Made by a program: the position numbers and the translations under genes
The notes under the pieces: generated by a model
Told to the model about the DNA's origin: nothing
Seen by the model: the letters and a program-made list of their open reading frames with translations, nothing else
The model's database searches: none
In this document: positions 12,358-24,637 of the stretch, piece after piece
How positions within the stretch are numbered: position 1 is the first letter of the stretch
Layout: every line of letters begins with the position of its first letter
Source: Botryosphaeria dothidea
Lineage: Eukaryota; Ascomycota; Dothideomycetes; Botryosphaeriales; Botryosphaeriaceae
Reading direction: 5' to 3'
NCBI GenBank assembly: GCA_011503125.2
Contig: WWBZ02000001.1
Coordinates: 2,170,001-2,234,000 of the forward strand
DNA: 64,000 bases

Positions 12358-15300
12358 CAAAAGGAGGGTCAAGGCAAGAGAGGGACCGCTGCTGGCTCGG
12401 TGGGTTGCAGCAAGCCAAATTGTGGGCGCGCGGGCGCAAGCGTGGGCGCTGGTGTGGTGGTGGTGCGAGGGGAGGCGGGGCAGCGTCCGTCGGGCCTCTC
12501 CCCTATCGATTAATCCCCTCATTCACGCATCCACATCGAGCTCCCACGCCCACGTTGACTGGAAGTCTCCATTGCGAACGGCGTGTGTTGGTGGTGGTGG
12601 CGTGGTGGCACGATATCTGTCGGTCCATGTCGGATTGACCGGTTGTCGACCACCCCGCGCGCCGCCTGGCGCACCGGAAAGTATGGTTATCGATGATCAC
12701 CATTCCCATGAGGCAGATAGCAATATCCACAAGCAAAACTCGTTTAGGGGAAGGCGAAGCAAAAGCAGTCGAGCGTTTCACCTTGTTGGCCCCCCCAGGC
12801 GTCAAGTCCTCTGGTACCTGGTTCGCCCTATTCCGCCTTCGTATTCAACACGGCGTTTTTTCTATTCCTACTCCCGTATGTCTTAGCTTCGGCACCGAGT
12901 GTGCCGCCTCATCAAAAGCCCTCGCCGAGCTCCTGAAAGCAAATCCGAAAGCAATTACTCGTTGTGGAGTAGTCCGAAATGGCTGCAGAATTGTGGCCCA
13001 CCCTGAGGCTGCTCGCGTGAGCAACGGGTTTTGTGGAGAAATGATAGAGCCACCTGAGTAATCCTCCTTGTACTTGCGCGACTGTATAGAGTTCTGGGGT
13101 GGAGAAGCCCTGTTGCCCTCGTGACCACCAGCGCGAATCGTGATACATCTTTGATGTCGTGATTCGGCCTTTCTTTTTGGCCCAGCGACGCGACGGACGC
13201 CGATGGCACAGCCAAGAAAACATTGTTGGCTACGCTGAAGGAGTCTTGGTCTGTCGAAGTGGCTGCACTCATCCGCTGGGAACTGATGTGGTGGCAGTTG
13301 AAGTAGAACTGTTTGGGGCCGGTACAAAGCCATGGCTTGATTCTTCATCGACTGCCGAATCTGGGCCAAAAACACGTGGGCGCAAGCAGCGTGCCATACC
13401 CCTCATAACGCCTCTGCTCTATTCCTCACGGCCCTGTCATCCGGCCCACATAGCAACCAAAGCCCTCATTCGTCTTCTGGCCTGCGAATAGTAAGGAGAA
13501 TGGAAACGGGGCGTCAGCAAATGGGGAGGCGTACGCAGAACAGCCATGCATGCATGGCGCAGTAAGCACCAGCAATGACTGCAGCGTATAGCATGGCAAG
13601 CGACAGGCATTCTCCGCAAAATCCAAGGAAGCCATATGGGCAATGCGTCCTGCTATAACGATTGCAGAGAATCCGCCGGCCAGAAGAGAAGCCCACGCAA
13701 GATGCAGGATAAGCTCCCGAGGCGATGCTCGTGCTTGTGCTGATTTTGCAGGTGCACATAATACTGCCGAGATTCTCCACTGTGCTTGGCTTCAAAATGT
13801 GAGTGGATGATGACAGTCGAAACACAGTCAAAACAAAAGTTAAGATGGTGGAGCAGCAGCAGCAGATAGTGGGAACTAAGGTTTGGTGCAGTAGTGTGGG
13901 ATGTCAAGGTACATCGGTCGGTGCCGCTGCAGGATGAGGTAGTAGCGGCTGCTTGCAATTGGCGAAGACTCTGAAAACAAATCTCTTATCAGATCTGATT
14001 ATACCGCATTGATTTTCGTCGCTGTTCCTGCCGCCTGCCGCTTTCCTTTTTCTTCTGCTGCTAGTGTCTGCTCGTAAGTCTCAACTATGACAGGCGGTGA
14101 ATAATTCACACTAGGCAAATCCCGCGGTCATTAACCATCCTGGGGGTGGTAATGCCACAGGCGCGGGTGGGATGAAGAGGGAATCTGTGCTAGCCATGTG
14201 CACTCCGAAAACTGGGGTCGACGCCCAGAATACCGGTGAGCTGGGATTAGATGAAAACGAAGGAGGTGTTGTGATGATGGTGGTGGCCATTATGGGTTGT
14301 GCTGAACGGGGTTGCGCGCTGATACGCTCAAACGCACGCACGTCGTGAAACGGCAGGCTTCCCCGCATTTTCTGCACCAGCTCACAACATTGCGCTGCTC
14401 GGCAAAGCCAATTGTCTGCTAAGCAACTTTGGCAGTAATCCAGGACAAGTAAGCCGCGTAGCAATGGCAAAGGGACGGTCCCGGCGCAAATTGAGCCAAT
14501 CTAGATCGCCGCAGTAACCATTCTCGGGTAAGAAGAGCATACTTTCCGGCGGCAGAAAATGGCACGTTCCACGACTGCAGCGCAGTCACAGCCGCCATTA
14601 TTGAATCAGTACCCGCCTTGATGCGCAGCCGTTGACGGTGCTCGTGCTTGGCTCCATGGAGAATATTCCAAGCATTGCACCTGACCAGTTCTGGGACCCG
14701 TAATGCCCAAGGCACTGGAGCTTCCGAAACACGCAGTGCAGAGCGGAAGATAAGGTTTGCTGCATCGTTATTGCTGCTTGATGCCGTGCAAGATCACGAT
14801 CCAATCGCGGTGAAAGAGGCGTTTCTCGAAGGTACGGAGTGCAAAAGCGGGGGAGCCATGGGGGAGGGAAGGTCGTGATAGGGCCTTGTTGGAGTCGTGG
14901 TGTCTACTGCTGTGTCAGCCTAACAAGGCGGTTTTGGGCCAACCGCGAGTCTGACCGGCCTGAGTAGCGCGCTCGGACCTGCGGCAGATGTCGCCGCATG
15001 TCAAAGAGGACGCGCAGTTGGCTCGCCTGCGCTGGTTGGCGCTCTGAGGTCGGCTGCGGCGCGTGCGACACCCGTCATCGACGATGCAATTCCGGATTGG
15101 TGTGATGGGATTTGCGGATGTGCCGGGAGATTGCAAGAAACAAGGCCATGAGACCGATATGTGGCGGGTAGCGAGCGAAAGAAAAGCTTGGCCTACTAGC
15201 CTCGTAAGAGCGGTGACTGACCGGCGAAGAAGCAGCGAGAAATGCAGGTATCCAATATGTACGAGCTACCTGCCGACTCATGAAAAGAAAGTTTGGATGA

Positions 15301-17616
15301 CGACTGTTGACGCTCGCCACAGCGGAATGGCGAGGCTGTGGCAGGTGCACGACGGGATGGTCCTTGGAGCGCATTCCAACTGTGGGGAATAGCTCGTACG
15401 TGCAGGCTGCAAAGGGCGTGATGCTGCTGGGTGAGCAGTGGGCAATCTCCGCCGCACGGCTGAGCCTGGCCAGCCGGGGCATACAGACCATTATTGCAGG
15501 GGTTTTTTTTTCCGCACGCCTGTGCAACCCCAGCGAAACGCACAGAAGGCACGGTCGCACCAGGCCGGCGCAAACACTCAACTTGCTTGGTGTCGTCTTC
15601 GTGGTGCGGTGCCTGCAGTGGCGATATCGGCAGAATCGTCGGCGGCATGTGGCGAAAAGGCTTGTTGCAACCGCGAGCTCATCGAGAGTCAGAAACAGCG
15701 GGCGTGGTGTTGTGTGCAGCCAGATCCACCCCAGTCGGGCCGCGTCTCCCCGGGCAGGCGACAAGGGTCTGCGGCTGGTGCGCTGGAGGTGGGGAGTGAG
15801 AAGACTGGAGTTCAGAGCTGGGCAAGGAGGCCCGAAACGGTAGGCCAAGTGGAGGTCGCTGATGATTTTCCCGACGCGCGGTTGCAAACCATGTCGTCAG
15901 CGGTGGCAGACCGCCTCGACGGCCCCGTTTCGCAAAAAGCGACACCACGACGCCCATTGGCATCCCGCTCCAGGCGGCGCGCTGACCTTGGCACCATCTC
16001 CGCGGCTCTGTGGGGCGCACGCAACGGGAAGCCAAGCTCGTCGACAGCCCCTTCGCGCCGCCGCAGGCCTGGTGCCGCAGCCGTCCGTATTCCCTGATAA
16101 GGACCCCCCCCGAGCCCCTGATAAGCGCGCGGCCAGCGGTCGGCGAGCTTTGCGCAGTGCGACAGTCGTCGTTCATCTGCAGGCGCTGTTTGCCCCTTGC
16201 CAGGAAGGAGTAGCGATGGCGGCGCCATGGTGGGTGCACTGATATCGGTTGAGCTGCCAGCGGCCAACAGTTGCCTTGTTCAGTGCTGGTGCTGGCCCGA
16301 CAATGCGGATCGCCGCCATGGGAGATCGGCGTACGCGTCGAGGCGTCTTCCCTGCTGGGCGGTGAGCCCTGAGTCAGAGCGCGCCCTTTCTGCCAGCAGA
16401 TTATTTTGACTTCTGCTGGCTCCGCTCCTGCATGCAATCATCAATGCTCCAGCGCCCCGCGACAAATCTGGGGAACTCGATCGCGGGCACGCATGGCTGC
16501 ACGCCCGTCCGCGGCCTCAGCGGCAGTGCGCCGTGCCGTGTGCGTGCAGAGACACCAATATGAATACGTCCTCTCAGCCGCGCGACGCGTCGTGAGGGCT
16601 GTTGTTGGCGCGGTGAATCCCTGCCCGCCCGACTCGGAGGCTGCCAGCGGGCGGTGCTACCACATTGCCGCAAGCGCCACTGAATACGCTGTAGCTTGTT
16701 ATTTTAGGCGGCCGGGAACCGTTAGCAGGCTCGTGCTACAGCGCTCGGGTCCGGAGTTGCAATGCGGCGAACTGCTGTCACGCCCAATCACGCGGCTCGG
16801 CTGCCATGCGCGCCCGCCTCCGACATGCAAATCTCCTCAAGGACGCCTGCTGAGCGGCCAACCTTCTCCTTAAGCTCGCGCAGCGCGATGGAGCTGGTGG
16901 GCCTTCTTCATGCCTCAATTAGAGGGAAAGGGGGAGGGGATCGCGGCTCTTGCGCGATCGGCCGTGGGCTCAAGGTGCTGAGTTTGACGTAGAGTGGAGG
17001 CCTTTCGGGGCTGCGTGCATGCAAGGAGAGAAGCGGTCGGTGAAGAAATCGATCGCAGCAGGCAGCATCGAGCCAAGGAACCCGCGTCCGCCTGCGCTGG
17101 CGGAGCAGAGAGGGAGAATTTGCAAGCGGAGCGGAGCCATGTACGGTGTGATAGCGACAGCAGTCGCAGCGGAGCCTGCTGTCCATCAATCGATCGACCG
17201 TAGTCCCTTGGTCCCTCGATTTTTGGTGTCTCGAAATGGATGCCGCTCAGCCGACCAAGCAGCAGCCATTGGCCACGCAGACGAGCCGAGTCAGTGGGCG
17301 CGTTACAAGTACACCATCTGCTTCAGATTTGTCGTGACTTGCAGCGTCAGTTACTCGTCTGGAGGGCAGTTGCGGGGGCGGCTGTAAACGTGTGGCGCCC
17401 CACCGTCGACGTGCGCAGTGGAGCTGCCAGACTGGCGACGCAGAGGTGACAAACATGCGATCAGAGTGCCCAACAGTCAACCGTGGACCTGTTCGTTTCA
17501 GTGTCCCGGGACTGGCTGCTGTTCGCTGGCTGTTGGGGCGGTGCTGACCGGCGGCGTGGCGCACATGCACCCATGGCTCGCGGCGCTGCTCGAGAGGGGC
17601 AAGGGTGGGAGTGCCT

Positions 17617-17643
17617 GAGGAGAGGAGAGGAGAGGAGAGGAGG
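17617..17643 (+). repeat. GAGGA pentanucleotide microsatellite
   Basis: There are about five tandem GAGGA units plus GG in the gene-free interval. A short CTG repeat (six units, 17667-17684) follows 23 bases later. Neither lies in a recognisable gene. Confidence 0.75.
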
Positions 17644-17666
17644 CCGGCGCTGGCTCCCTGTTGCTA

Positions 17667-17684
17667 CTGCTGCTGCTGCTGCTG
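17667..17684 (+). repeat. CTG trinucleotide microsatellite
   Basis: There are six perfect CTG units, continuing into imperfect ATGCTGATG units to about 17693. It is non-coding as far as I can tell. Confidence 0.7.
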
Positions 17685-19233
17685 ATGCTGATGCACAGCG
17701 GGCGGACGACGCCGGGGTGAGGACAGGCCGTAGACGGCGGACAGTAGCGGCCTTGGAAGAACCCAGGATGCCAAACACTTGCGCAGCGCGATGGGACGAG
17801 ACCGGCTCGCTTGCTGGGGCGCACGGACATCCCAGCCGTGCGCCGCCCGCCGCTTCGAGCGCGGTGGGCCGATGTTAGGATGAGAAAGCAGCGCAGGAAT
17901 GCGCATTGTGCCGCGATGCCGCTGAGCTCCATCTGCCAGCGCCAGCCGGCCTGCGCCTCATTCCGCGCGCGCTCTGCTTGCGGATTCATGGCGACCTGAG
18001 GATGCTACAACATTATTGAAAGTCGCGGAGAGAGCGCGCGCCGGGGAACGTGGAGACGAGACGTGGAGGCTGGCGCCAGCAAAAAACAGCGATGATGTCA
18101 ATGCTCAGACCGGGCGGCGGCCAGCGCCCTGCGACGCCTGAGCGCTGGCGCAAGCAAGAGAGTGAGAAGCACCATGGGCGGCCACTGCTCCTGGCGCTGC
18201 AACAAGGCCCACCAGCAAACAGAGCCAGCGTGCGGGTATGCTGGGGCTGCTGCTGGAGCGAGTCGTGCGGTCAGCTTAGTGCGACGGCCGCGGGCGGTGC
18301 GAGGGGAGCAGGAGGAGGGATCGCGATACACAGCGAGCGAAGACGGCGTGCTGCCAGGCGGCTGCCACGGCCATGTGCGAGGCGCGATGGTCCGACAGCG
18401 CCCTGGTTGCGGCCGCGGCCATGAGCTCGCCGGCCGGCGTGCTGAACAAAGGTCTGGCCGGCTTTGTCACTGATCGTAGCGCTGCTGTACCCCGATCTGC
18501 AGCAAATCCTTCAACGCTCGCTTTAACGCCGGGCCCCAGATCCTTGCTCGAGTCGGTTGGGATCGCCCTCGTTCGAGCGCACCACCGCCTGCAGGCCAAG
18601 CGCGCCATTTCATTCGCCCGCGCGGCGGTACAGAATTTAGAGTGTGGGAGGGATATCTCCATCCAACGCCGTCCCAATAACCCTCCGCCGCGCCCTCAAC
18701 ACCCGCAGCGCCTCCTCGTCCTGCTCCTCACCACGCCTCCCCAGGACCGAGCTGTTTCCCCATAATAATCAGGCTGTGGCACTCCTGTCCTAGCTTGCAC
18801 TCGCGAGAGCCCTTCCTGTGTGGCCCGCTTATCAGTCCACGGCTGCCTCGCATTACGCCATCAGCAGGAGCGTACAGACAGCACGGAACTTCCGGCTTCG
18901 CTTTCCTGCTTCACCACCCACCGTCGTCCGACTCTTCTTCTCCACCTCCAGTCCGGCGCCCCTTGACCTCCCTGTCCTCGGAGAGCGTCTCTGCATCAGT
19001 CGCTCGCCACTATCATTCTGTACGTCAGCCCTGCTCGGTGTCCGTCGCTGCCATTATCAACCTGGCAGCGCTCCTGCCTGTGCGCACTCCATTCCACGCA
19101 TTGCGAATTTGCTGACAGCCTGCAACGCCTGCAGTGCGTAATACTTCTCCGTGCTTGCTTCTTCTAATGCCCTCTCGACCCTAAACGACCTCGACGCAAC
19201 ACCCTCCCCCGACACCACTGTCAAGCCGACCGG

Positions 19234-21468
19234 ATGCCTTACACGCCGCCCTCCCAGCGGTCTCCTGCCTCCTCCAAGTCAAACAGCCCTATCCTCAGCC
19301 GCAACCATTCATACAGCGAGGGGTGCTTGAGCCCGCAGTCGAACAGTGCGGCTCACCGGCCAGTCCTTCCCCACTCTTCCACGTCGTACTTGAGCAAGCA
19401 CCGTCGTACACCGTCAATATCACAGTCCCCTCAAGATGGATCCAAGGGCTCGGTGACACAGACAAATGGTAGTGCCCACCATGCCACTCCGCCCTCAATG
19501 AAACTGTTGATACCCGTAGGTGCTGAGTCCACTCCCCCAGACTCTGTACAAAACTCCGACGATGAGGATCGTGGCCGTCAATCTGGAAAAATTGCCGAGC
19601 TGCAGGAGGCCTTGCAAAGCATCGAACTCAAGCGCGGGCACTCCCCTGAGGGACATGTTGACGGTACCGCCTCGGCCCCCCGCGAGTCAGCAAAACCCAC
19701 CGGTCCGACCAGACCGGCCCTCACGCCGGAGGCTCGGAAGATCTCGCATTCTAGATCCTCGAGCGAAATCCAGCTCTCCAGCCATGCCCCCAACCTCTCC
19801 GGCTCTCCTATTCAGACATCAGACGAGAGCGAGGAGGAGGGTCTGACTATGAAGCCCCCGCTTCTCCGCAAGAAATCGGGAGAGCTAGTGAAGCCGGCCC
19901 TTCGGCCCTCCTCCCGGAATCGGCGTCGGCCTTCCAGCATGCCGGGCACTCCCTCTTTCTCCAAAGCCGTGCATTTCAACGACGATATCGAGCAGGTCCG
20001 CCACTTCCTGCAGGTTGACCGCCCCATTGCTGTCAGTGCGGGTTCATCGCCGGTCGAGACGTACGACAGCGAGACCGAATATCCGTTCGGTTACGATGAC
20101 GGTAACGGTTACGCATCCTCTCGTCGTACGCGGGTAGAGTGGGAGCTCAGGCAGTCGAACTTTCCCAGGGATACTTTCGAGCGGAAGACCCTGCCGATTC
20201 GTGTCGAAAAGATCGCCCTATCGCCTGATAGCTCCACTCTCGTGGGCACGGTCGCCGTTGCGAACCTCGCCTTTCAAAAACTAGTCGTCGCCCGCTTTAC
20301 CCTGGATTACTGGAAGACCACGTCCGAGGTCGTTGCCGAATACAGTGACGATGTGCGCAGGAAGCAAGCGCACGACGGATGCGACCGCTTTGTCTTCAAC
20401 ATCAAGCTCGCCGACCTGGCCAACCTTGAGTCGAAAACAATGCTGCTCTGTGTTCGTTACAGTGTGAACGGACTGGAGTACTGGGACAACAACAACTCCA
20501 TGAACTTCCAGATTGACTTCATCAAGAAGGTGCAGCCTAAGAACACGAGGGGCAAGCAGGGGTCTGCTGGCACCCTTGGTGCGATACCACGTAGCAGGCA
20601 TTCCCCACCTGCGGCCCGACCACGGTCCATGCCCGCCTCGCTTGACGACGACTTTAGCAACAACTTTGAATCCAAGTACACATTTGGTTCGCGCAACGCA
20701 AGCTCGAACGATGCTCTGCAGCCTCCAATTAGGCTGAAGAGCAAGAATAAGCCCCAAAAGGGCAACCTGTTCCCTGATCAGCCAAATTCCAAGTCTTCCC
20801 CGAGCTCGCAAGCCTTCTCCACCCGTTACGATTTCTCGGCCTCGCTGTCCGCCGCCCTCTCTAGCGCCCAGACCGCTCTTGGTGACCGTAGCGGAATCAA
20901 GAGGAGTAGCAAGCCTCGGAACCAGGATTACTTCAGCCTGCAAGGCGATGCTCCTTCGGCCGCCAACTCAACCGCTCCCCGACCGGACCAATTGTCATCC
21001 GAGAAACCGGATCTGAAGTCGGCGGAGTACAACGAGTTGATTCAGAAGTACTGTTTCGTACGTCCTCCCGCACCCACCCAGGCTGGCCACGTGAACCAGG
21101 GACACTGACAACCAATGCAGTTCGGATCCGGACGGGGTTCTCCTCAGGTCTCCAGCCCTAAGCCGGCCGTTGCTACCGACGGACCTCGCGACATCGAATC
21201 CGACGGAAGCACTGCCAGCGTCGAGGGATCTGGTTCTAACAGTCCTAGCCCCCCTAGGGAGGTACCGTCGTCAATGGACGGCGCCATGGACCAGAGAATT
21301 CCGGCTCGCGCGGCGAGCCCTTTTTTATCTAGGTCGGCGTCACCTGGACCTGTGACAGGGTCCGACTTTGGCGATCGCACCACCCCTCCTGTTTCGTTCG
21401 GTTATCCGTACAACATGCATGGTGGCATTTCTTTCGAAAACCACGGTCCCAAGGCGATACTCGGTTAG
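19234..21468 (+). CDS. Glycogen-targeting protein phosphatase 1 regulatory subunit (Gac1/Pig1-like, CBM21)
   Basis: Exon 1 is 19234-21057 and exon 2 is 21121-21468, in phase 0, giving 723 residues. The 63-nt intron has a strong GTACGT donor, a CACTGAC branch point and a CAG acceptor. Reading through it would end the protein at a TGA at 21106. Splicing instead restores the C-terminal sequence NELIQKYCFFGSGR, which I recall as typical of fungal members. A Ser/Pro-rich N-terminus is followed by the PP1-docking RVxF-type motif KAVHF (residue 244). A CBM21 starch/glycogen-binding module follows (about 299-432), with FxKxVxVR-like strands and the LEYWDNNNSMNFQ ending. Family role: it targets the PP1 catalytic subunit (Glc7) to glycogen and activates glycogen synthase. 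The start codon follows a long CT-rich leader. The C-terminal ~290 residues are disordered. Confidence 0.9.
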
Positions 21469-22477
21469 CAACCACAGTAAGTGGTTCTAGCGGGCGTCGA
21501 GTTCCTAGAACGCTTCCTTGGGTTGAACTTACGAATTTCCTTACGGTCACGATCATGCTGTAACGACCTTATACTGAGTACGACACGATGGATGGACGGA
21601 AAGCTTACCGCTTAAATGCGTGTGGCATACCGGAAGTTCTTAGTGCTCTTCTTCAAGGCCCAAAAACGCGACGACGGCCCCTTTCGATTTCGACAGCGGT
21701 TGACGGCAGTGACCTTTTGAGTGGATGATCATTCTTATTCTTGTTTGAATTGTTATTCTGCCGGTGCATGCATTCTGGAAATTGCGTTTTTTCCGTCAGC
21801 ATTTCGATTGGGATGGTCTCCTGCACACGACGGCGTTTTCTGGGTATGGGTCGGTTTTCCCTTTTATTTCCATTACGCTTTTAATAGACAGGCTGTAAGT
21901 AAGTGGCTTTGTCTGAGTAACCTCGAGCTCACAGCTCAGACGGTGCGACACGGTTGGTATGTGCTTTTTTGGTGGTTTATGGGAGGAACAGGGTCTCAAA
22001 AAGTTGCGTCTTGGTCGGTCTTGCTTTCTTGTCGTTTTTCTTTTTTTCGCGCTTGCACTGAGGGCGCTCTCCCCTCTTTCCACTTTGCCCTGCGCTGAGG
22101 CGGGCATGAGCAGCATCGAGCGATCGTTTGGCAGAAGTTGACGAGATTGTTTTTGAGGGTCGGGTTCTGGTCGGATATTTGGTGTTGGGCTGGGTGTTAC
22201 GCTGGGACAGGATCGGTATGCGTAGAAAAGGCAACACGAAAATCGAAAAACATTGGAATACATCTCGCGACTTTCCCCTGGGACTTCTGAGAGATTTGAG
22301 TCTGCTGTCAATGCGAGTTAAATGAGATAATAGGACTAGGCTTTAACTTACTTCGCGGCCGGAAGTTGTCGCACCTCGGCAGCTCTTCATCGCGGGGAGC
22401 TCAGAGCCCGACCACGCCCGCGTTCCACGCACCACCGCACATCACCAACTTCCCCCCACAGCTTGCTGACGGCAGCA
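21469..22477. other. Intergenic: 3' flank of the PP1 subunit and promoter of the EXPERA gene
   Basis: This is a T-rich 3' flank followed by a C-rich leader (about 22380-22470) before the next start codon. Short frames here have no recognisable motif, and I see no RNA gene or repeat. Confidence 0.6.
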
Positions 22478-23855
22478 ATGGCTTTTCCGCACCCCGCTGC
22501 GGCCTCGATGCTGCAGATTGACCTTACCACCGTCCTATCGCTCCTCGGCACCGTCGCTGTCCTCGCTACCGCGTACGCGCTGTCGCTCCGCGTCCTCCCG
22601 CGCAGCAGCACCGCCAAGGCCCGCATCCTCTTCATCTGGCACCTCTTCGACGCCCTGATCCACTTCATCTTCGAGGGCTCCTTCCTGTGGAACTGCTTCT
22701 TCGTCCACTGGGTCCCGCCCGCCGCGCCGCAGCCCATCTCCCCTTATTCCGTCGCCGCCGCGGCGGCCGCCGGCACCGCGTCCGCCGTCAGCACCACGCC
22801 CAACCCCACGCCCTCCGGCGGCTTCCTCATCCTGACGCCCCCGGACGTCTACTTCCTCGGCCGCAACGACACGCTGTTCGGCGCGGCGTACGGCGGCGGG
22901 CCGTTCAGCAAGCTGTGGCAGGAGTACGCGAAGGCGGACAAGCGGTGGGGCGGCGCGGACCTGACGGTGATAAGCCTGGAGCTGTTGACGGTGTTCGTGG
23001 GCGGGCCGCTAGCGCTGTGGTGCGCGGAGATGGTCAGGCGCGGCGAGTGGTACGCGGGCAGGCAGGGGATGGAGGGGAGGAAGTGGTTTTGGATGATCGT
23101 GTTGGCGACAGGGGAGCTGTATGGTGGTGAGTTCTGATTTCCATTTTTTGGCTTTTGCCCTTTGTTCGGCAGGGCTGTTTGGGCTTGTTGATTCCTTCTT
23201 CAAGAGGTGGATTGGTAGTGGATGAAGTGGCGAATTCGTCATGCAGTGGCGGGATGAAGATGGGGTTTTGAGAGATGGATTCTCAGGTGCCGCCATTTGG
23301 GAGCGGAGAAACAAATGGCGGGAGGCTAGGAGAAATTTGAGGGGATTTCCCCTTTCTCTCTTGTTTCAGGTTTGAGTTTTGAAAACTTCGGAGAATTGGT
23401 GGGGAATGCTTGGGCAGAGACGGCTTGCATGAGCCCGGTATGCATGGCGTGCGGGAAAGGCATTGGCTGACGTTGTGGTGATTTTTCACCGGTACTTTAT
23501 CTAGGTTTCATGACCTTCGCACCCGAATGGCTTTCCGGCTCGCCCAACCTGGATACGTCGAACTTCATGTACAAGTGAGTAAATTTTTCTCTGCGCCCTT
23601 TTATCTTTGTGTTCTTGTGAGCGGGTAGATATCAAGAGACCTTTAAAGTTTGTGTCTTGGCACGCCTTCCGGTGTATCTGCGGTCCATTGCTGACATGTG
23701 AATTTTGCAGGTGGGTCTACTTGTTCTTCTTCAACACGCTGTGGGTCTGGTTCCCGCTGTGGATCATGTATGAGGCGTACAAGGGTATTACTAGCGCCTT
23801 ATCTCAGAAGGAGGTTGTCAATGTTATCAGCTACCTGGAGAAGAAGGCCGATTAA
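22478..23855 (+). CDS. EBP-like EXPERA-domain membrane protein, three exons
   Basis: The exons are 22478-23126, 23505-23574 and 23711-23855. Donors are GTGAGT at both sites, phases 1 and 2, giving 287 residues. The start is ATG 22478 in a GCAGCAATGG context; the frame is open upstream only through a TTG. Hydrophobic segments: the first near residues 18-38, a second with the EBP-type FIWHLFDALIHFIFEGSFLW (His and Glu residues that line the sterol site in EBP), then GADLTVISLELLTVFVGGPLALW with the conserved ELLTVF-type Glu. The last exon has a segment rich in Phe/Trp ending FPLWIMYEAY. The EXPERA fold (EBP, TM6SF2, TMEM97) binds sterols. EBP is the delta8-delta7 sterol isomerase of animals and plants, but fungi use Erg2 for that step, so the reaction here is uncertain. 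Intron 1 (378 nt) is much longer than the others in the window. Confidence 0.85.
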
Positions 23856-24637
23856 GCATACCACGACGGAATTAATTGTATCTTTGGAGGCATTGTCATT
23901 GTAATAATTCTCGTGTACGATACATGGAGTTCAGACTGAAACAAATAATACCCGAAGTCAGGAGGAGCGAATTTCTGTCTACGCACGCAGAATCGCCAGA
24001 CATTCTCAACCTAGAAGCACAGGCAAATCATCAGAAACCCAGATTTGAATATGAAAATACTGATCATCCTAATGATTCTTCTTCCAATGATGGATCGCCT
24101 TTCTCTTGGCTGGTAATTGCAAAATTGCAATGTAGTCAGAGATGCCCAAACGACTCTGTATGAAGTCGACTACACAGGTATTGCAGCAACACGGACTATC
24201 TCTCATAATAGTGTTGCGGGGTTGAAGCATTCGTCCGGAGATGAATGCTGCCCTCTTCCTGGACGTACACACATGTGGATGGATGCTCCAACTCACCATG
24301 CAGGTCTGTGATCTATGTTCCAATGCTTTTACAATAGATACTTTAGCTTCACAGTTCACTGAGTTCTAGAAGATCGAAGAAGACCATGACTGCCCGATAT
24401 TTTTCATGTACCAAAAAAGCGAAACTGTGCGATTGGCAACACAAGAAGGTAGACTGACTTGGACGTCCAAGCAAGGCCCTTGAACAAAGCGCATAAGCGG
24501 TAACACCAATTATCGGAGGTACGTCCGTTAGCCGGACCGCTGTTGTGATGACTATGAAAACCGGGCTCATCTCTCACTGTCTGTTTCCGGCGTGCTATTG
24601 GAATCCATCACTTTTGGTGCATTTTTGGTTCCGACTA
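23856..24637. other. Intergenic, convergent 3' flanks
   Basis: This lies between the stops of the EXPERA gene (+) and the Clr5-ankyrin gene (-). It is AT-richer than its neighbours. I see no gene or repeat in it. Confidence 0.6.

Larger units (their letters stand above)
4300..19230. other. About 15 kb with no recognisable gene
   Basis: No open frame in this interval, on either strand, reads like a known protein family. The longest frames (about 270 codons at 4802-5614 on + and 15075-15887 on -) begin at non-ATG codons or are Arg/Ser/Pro/His-rich composition artefacts. I could not chain short frames into a spliced gene with conserved motifs. The base composition is balanced to GC-rich, not the AT-rich state of RIP-mutated transposons, and I see no terminal repeats. 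CT-rich tracts typical of fungal promoters or leaders occur near 5170-5330, 8380-8530 and 18880-19230. The last of these is directly before the PP1-subunit start and probably is its leader. The rest may be regulatory, transcribed but non-coding, or hold genes I cannot recognise. Confidence 0.5.

Noticed and set aside
15075..15887. 270-codon minus strand frame
   Set aside because: Arg/Pro/His-rich composition without motifs, overlapped by long + strand frames; typical of GC-rich non-coding sequence.
17617..17693. Adjacent GAGGA and CTG repeats considered as part of a coding repeat or CRISPR-like array
   Set aside because: Simple microsatellites with no spacers and no supporting open gene; CRISPR arrays are not expected in a nuclear fungal genome.
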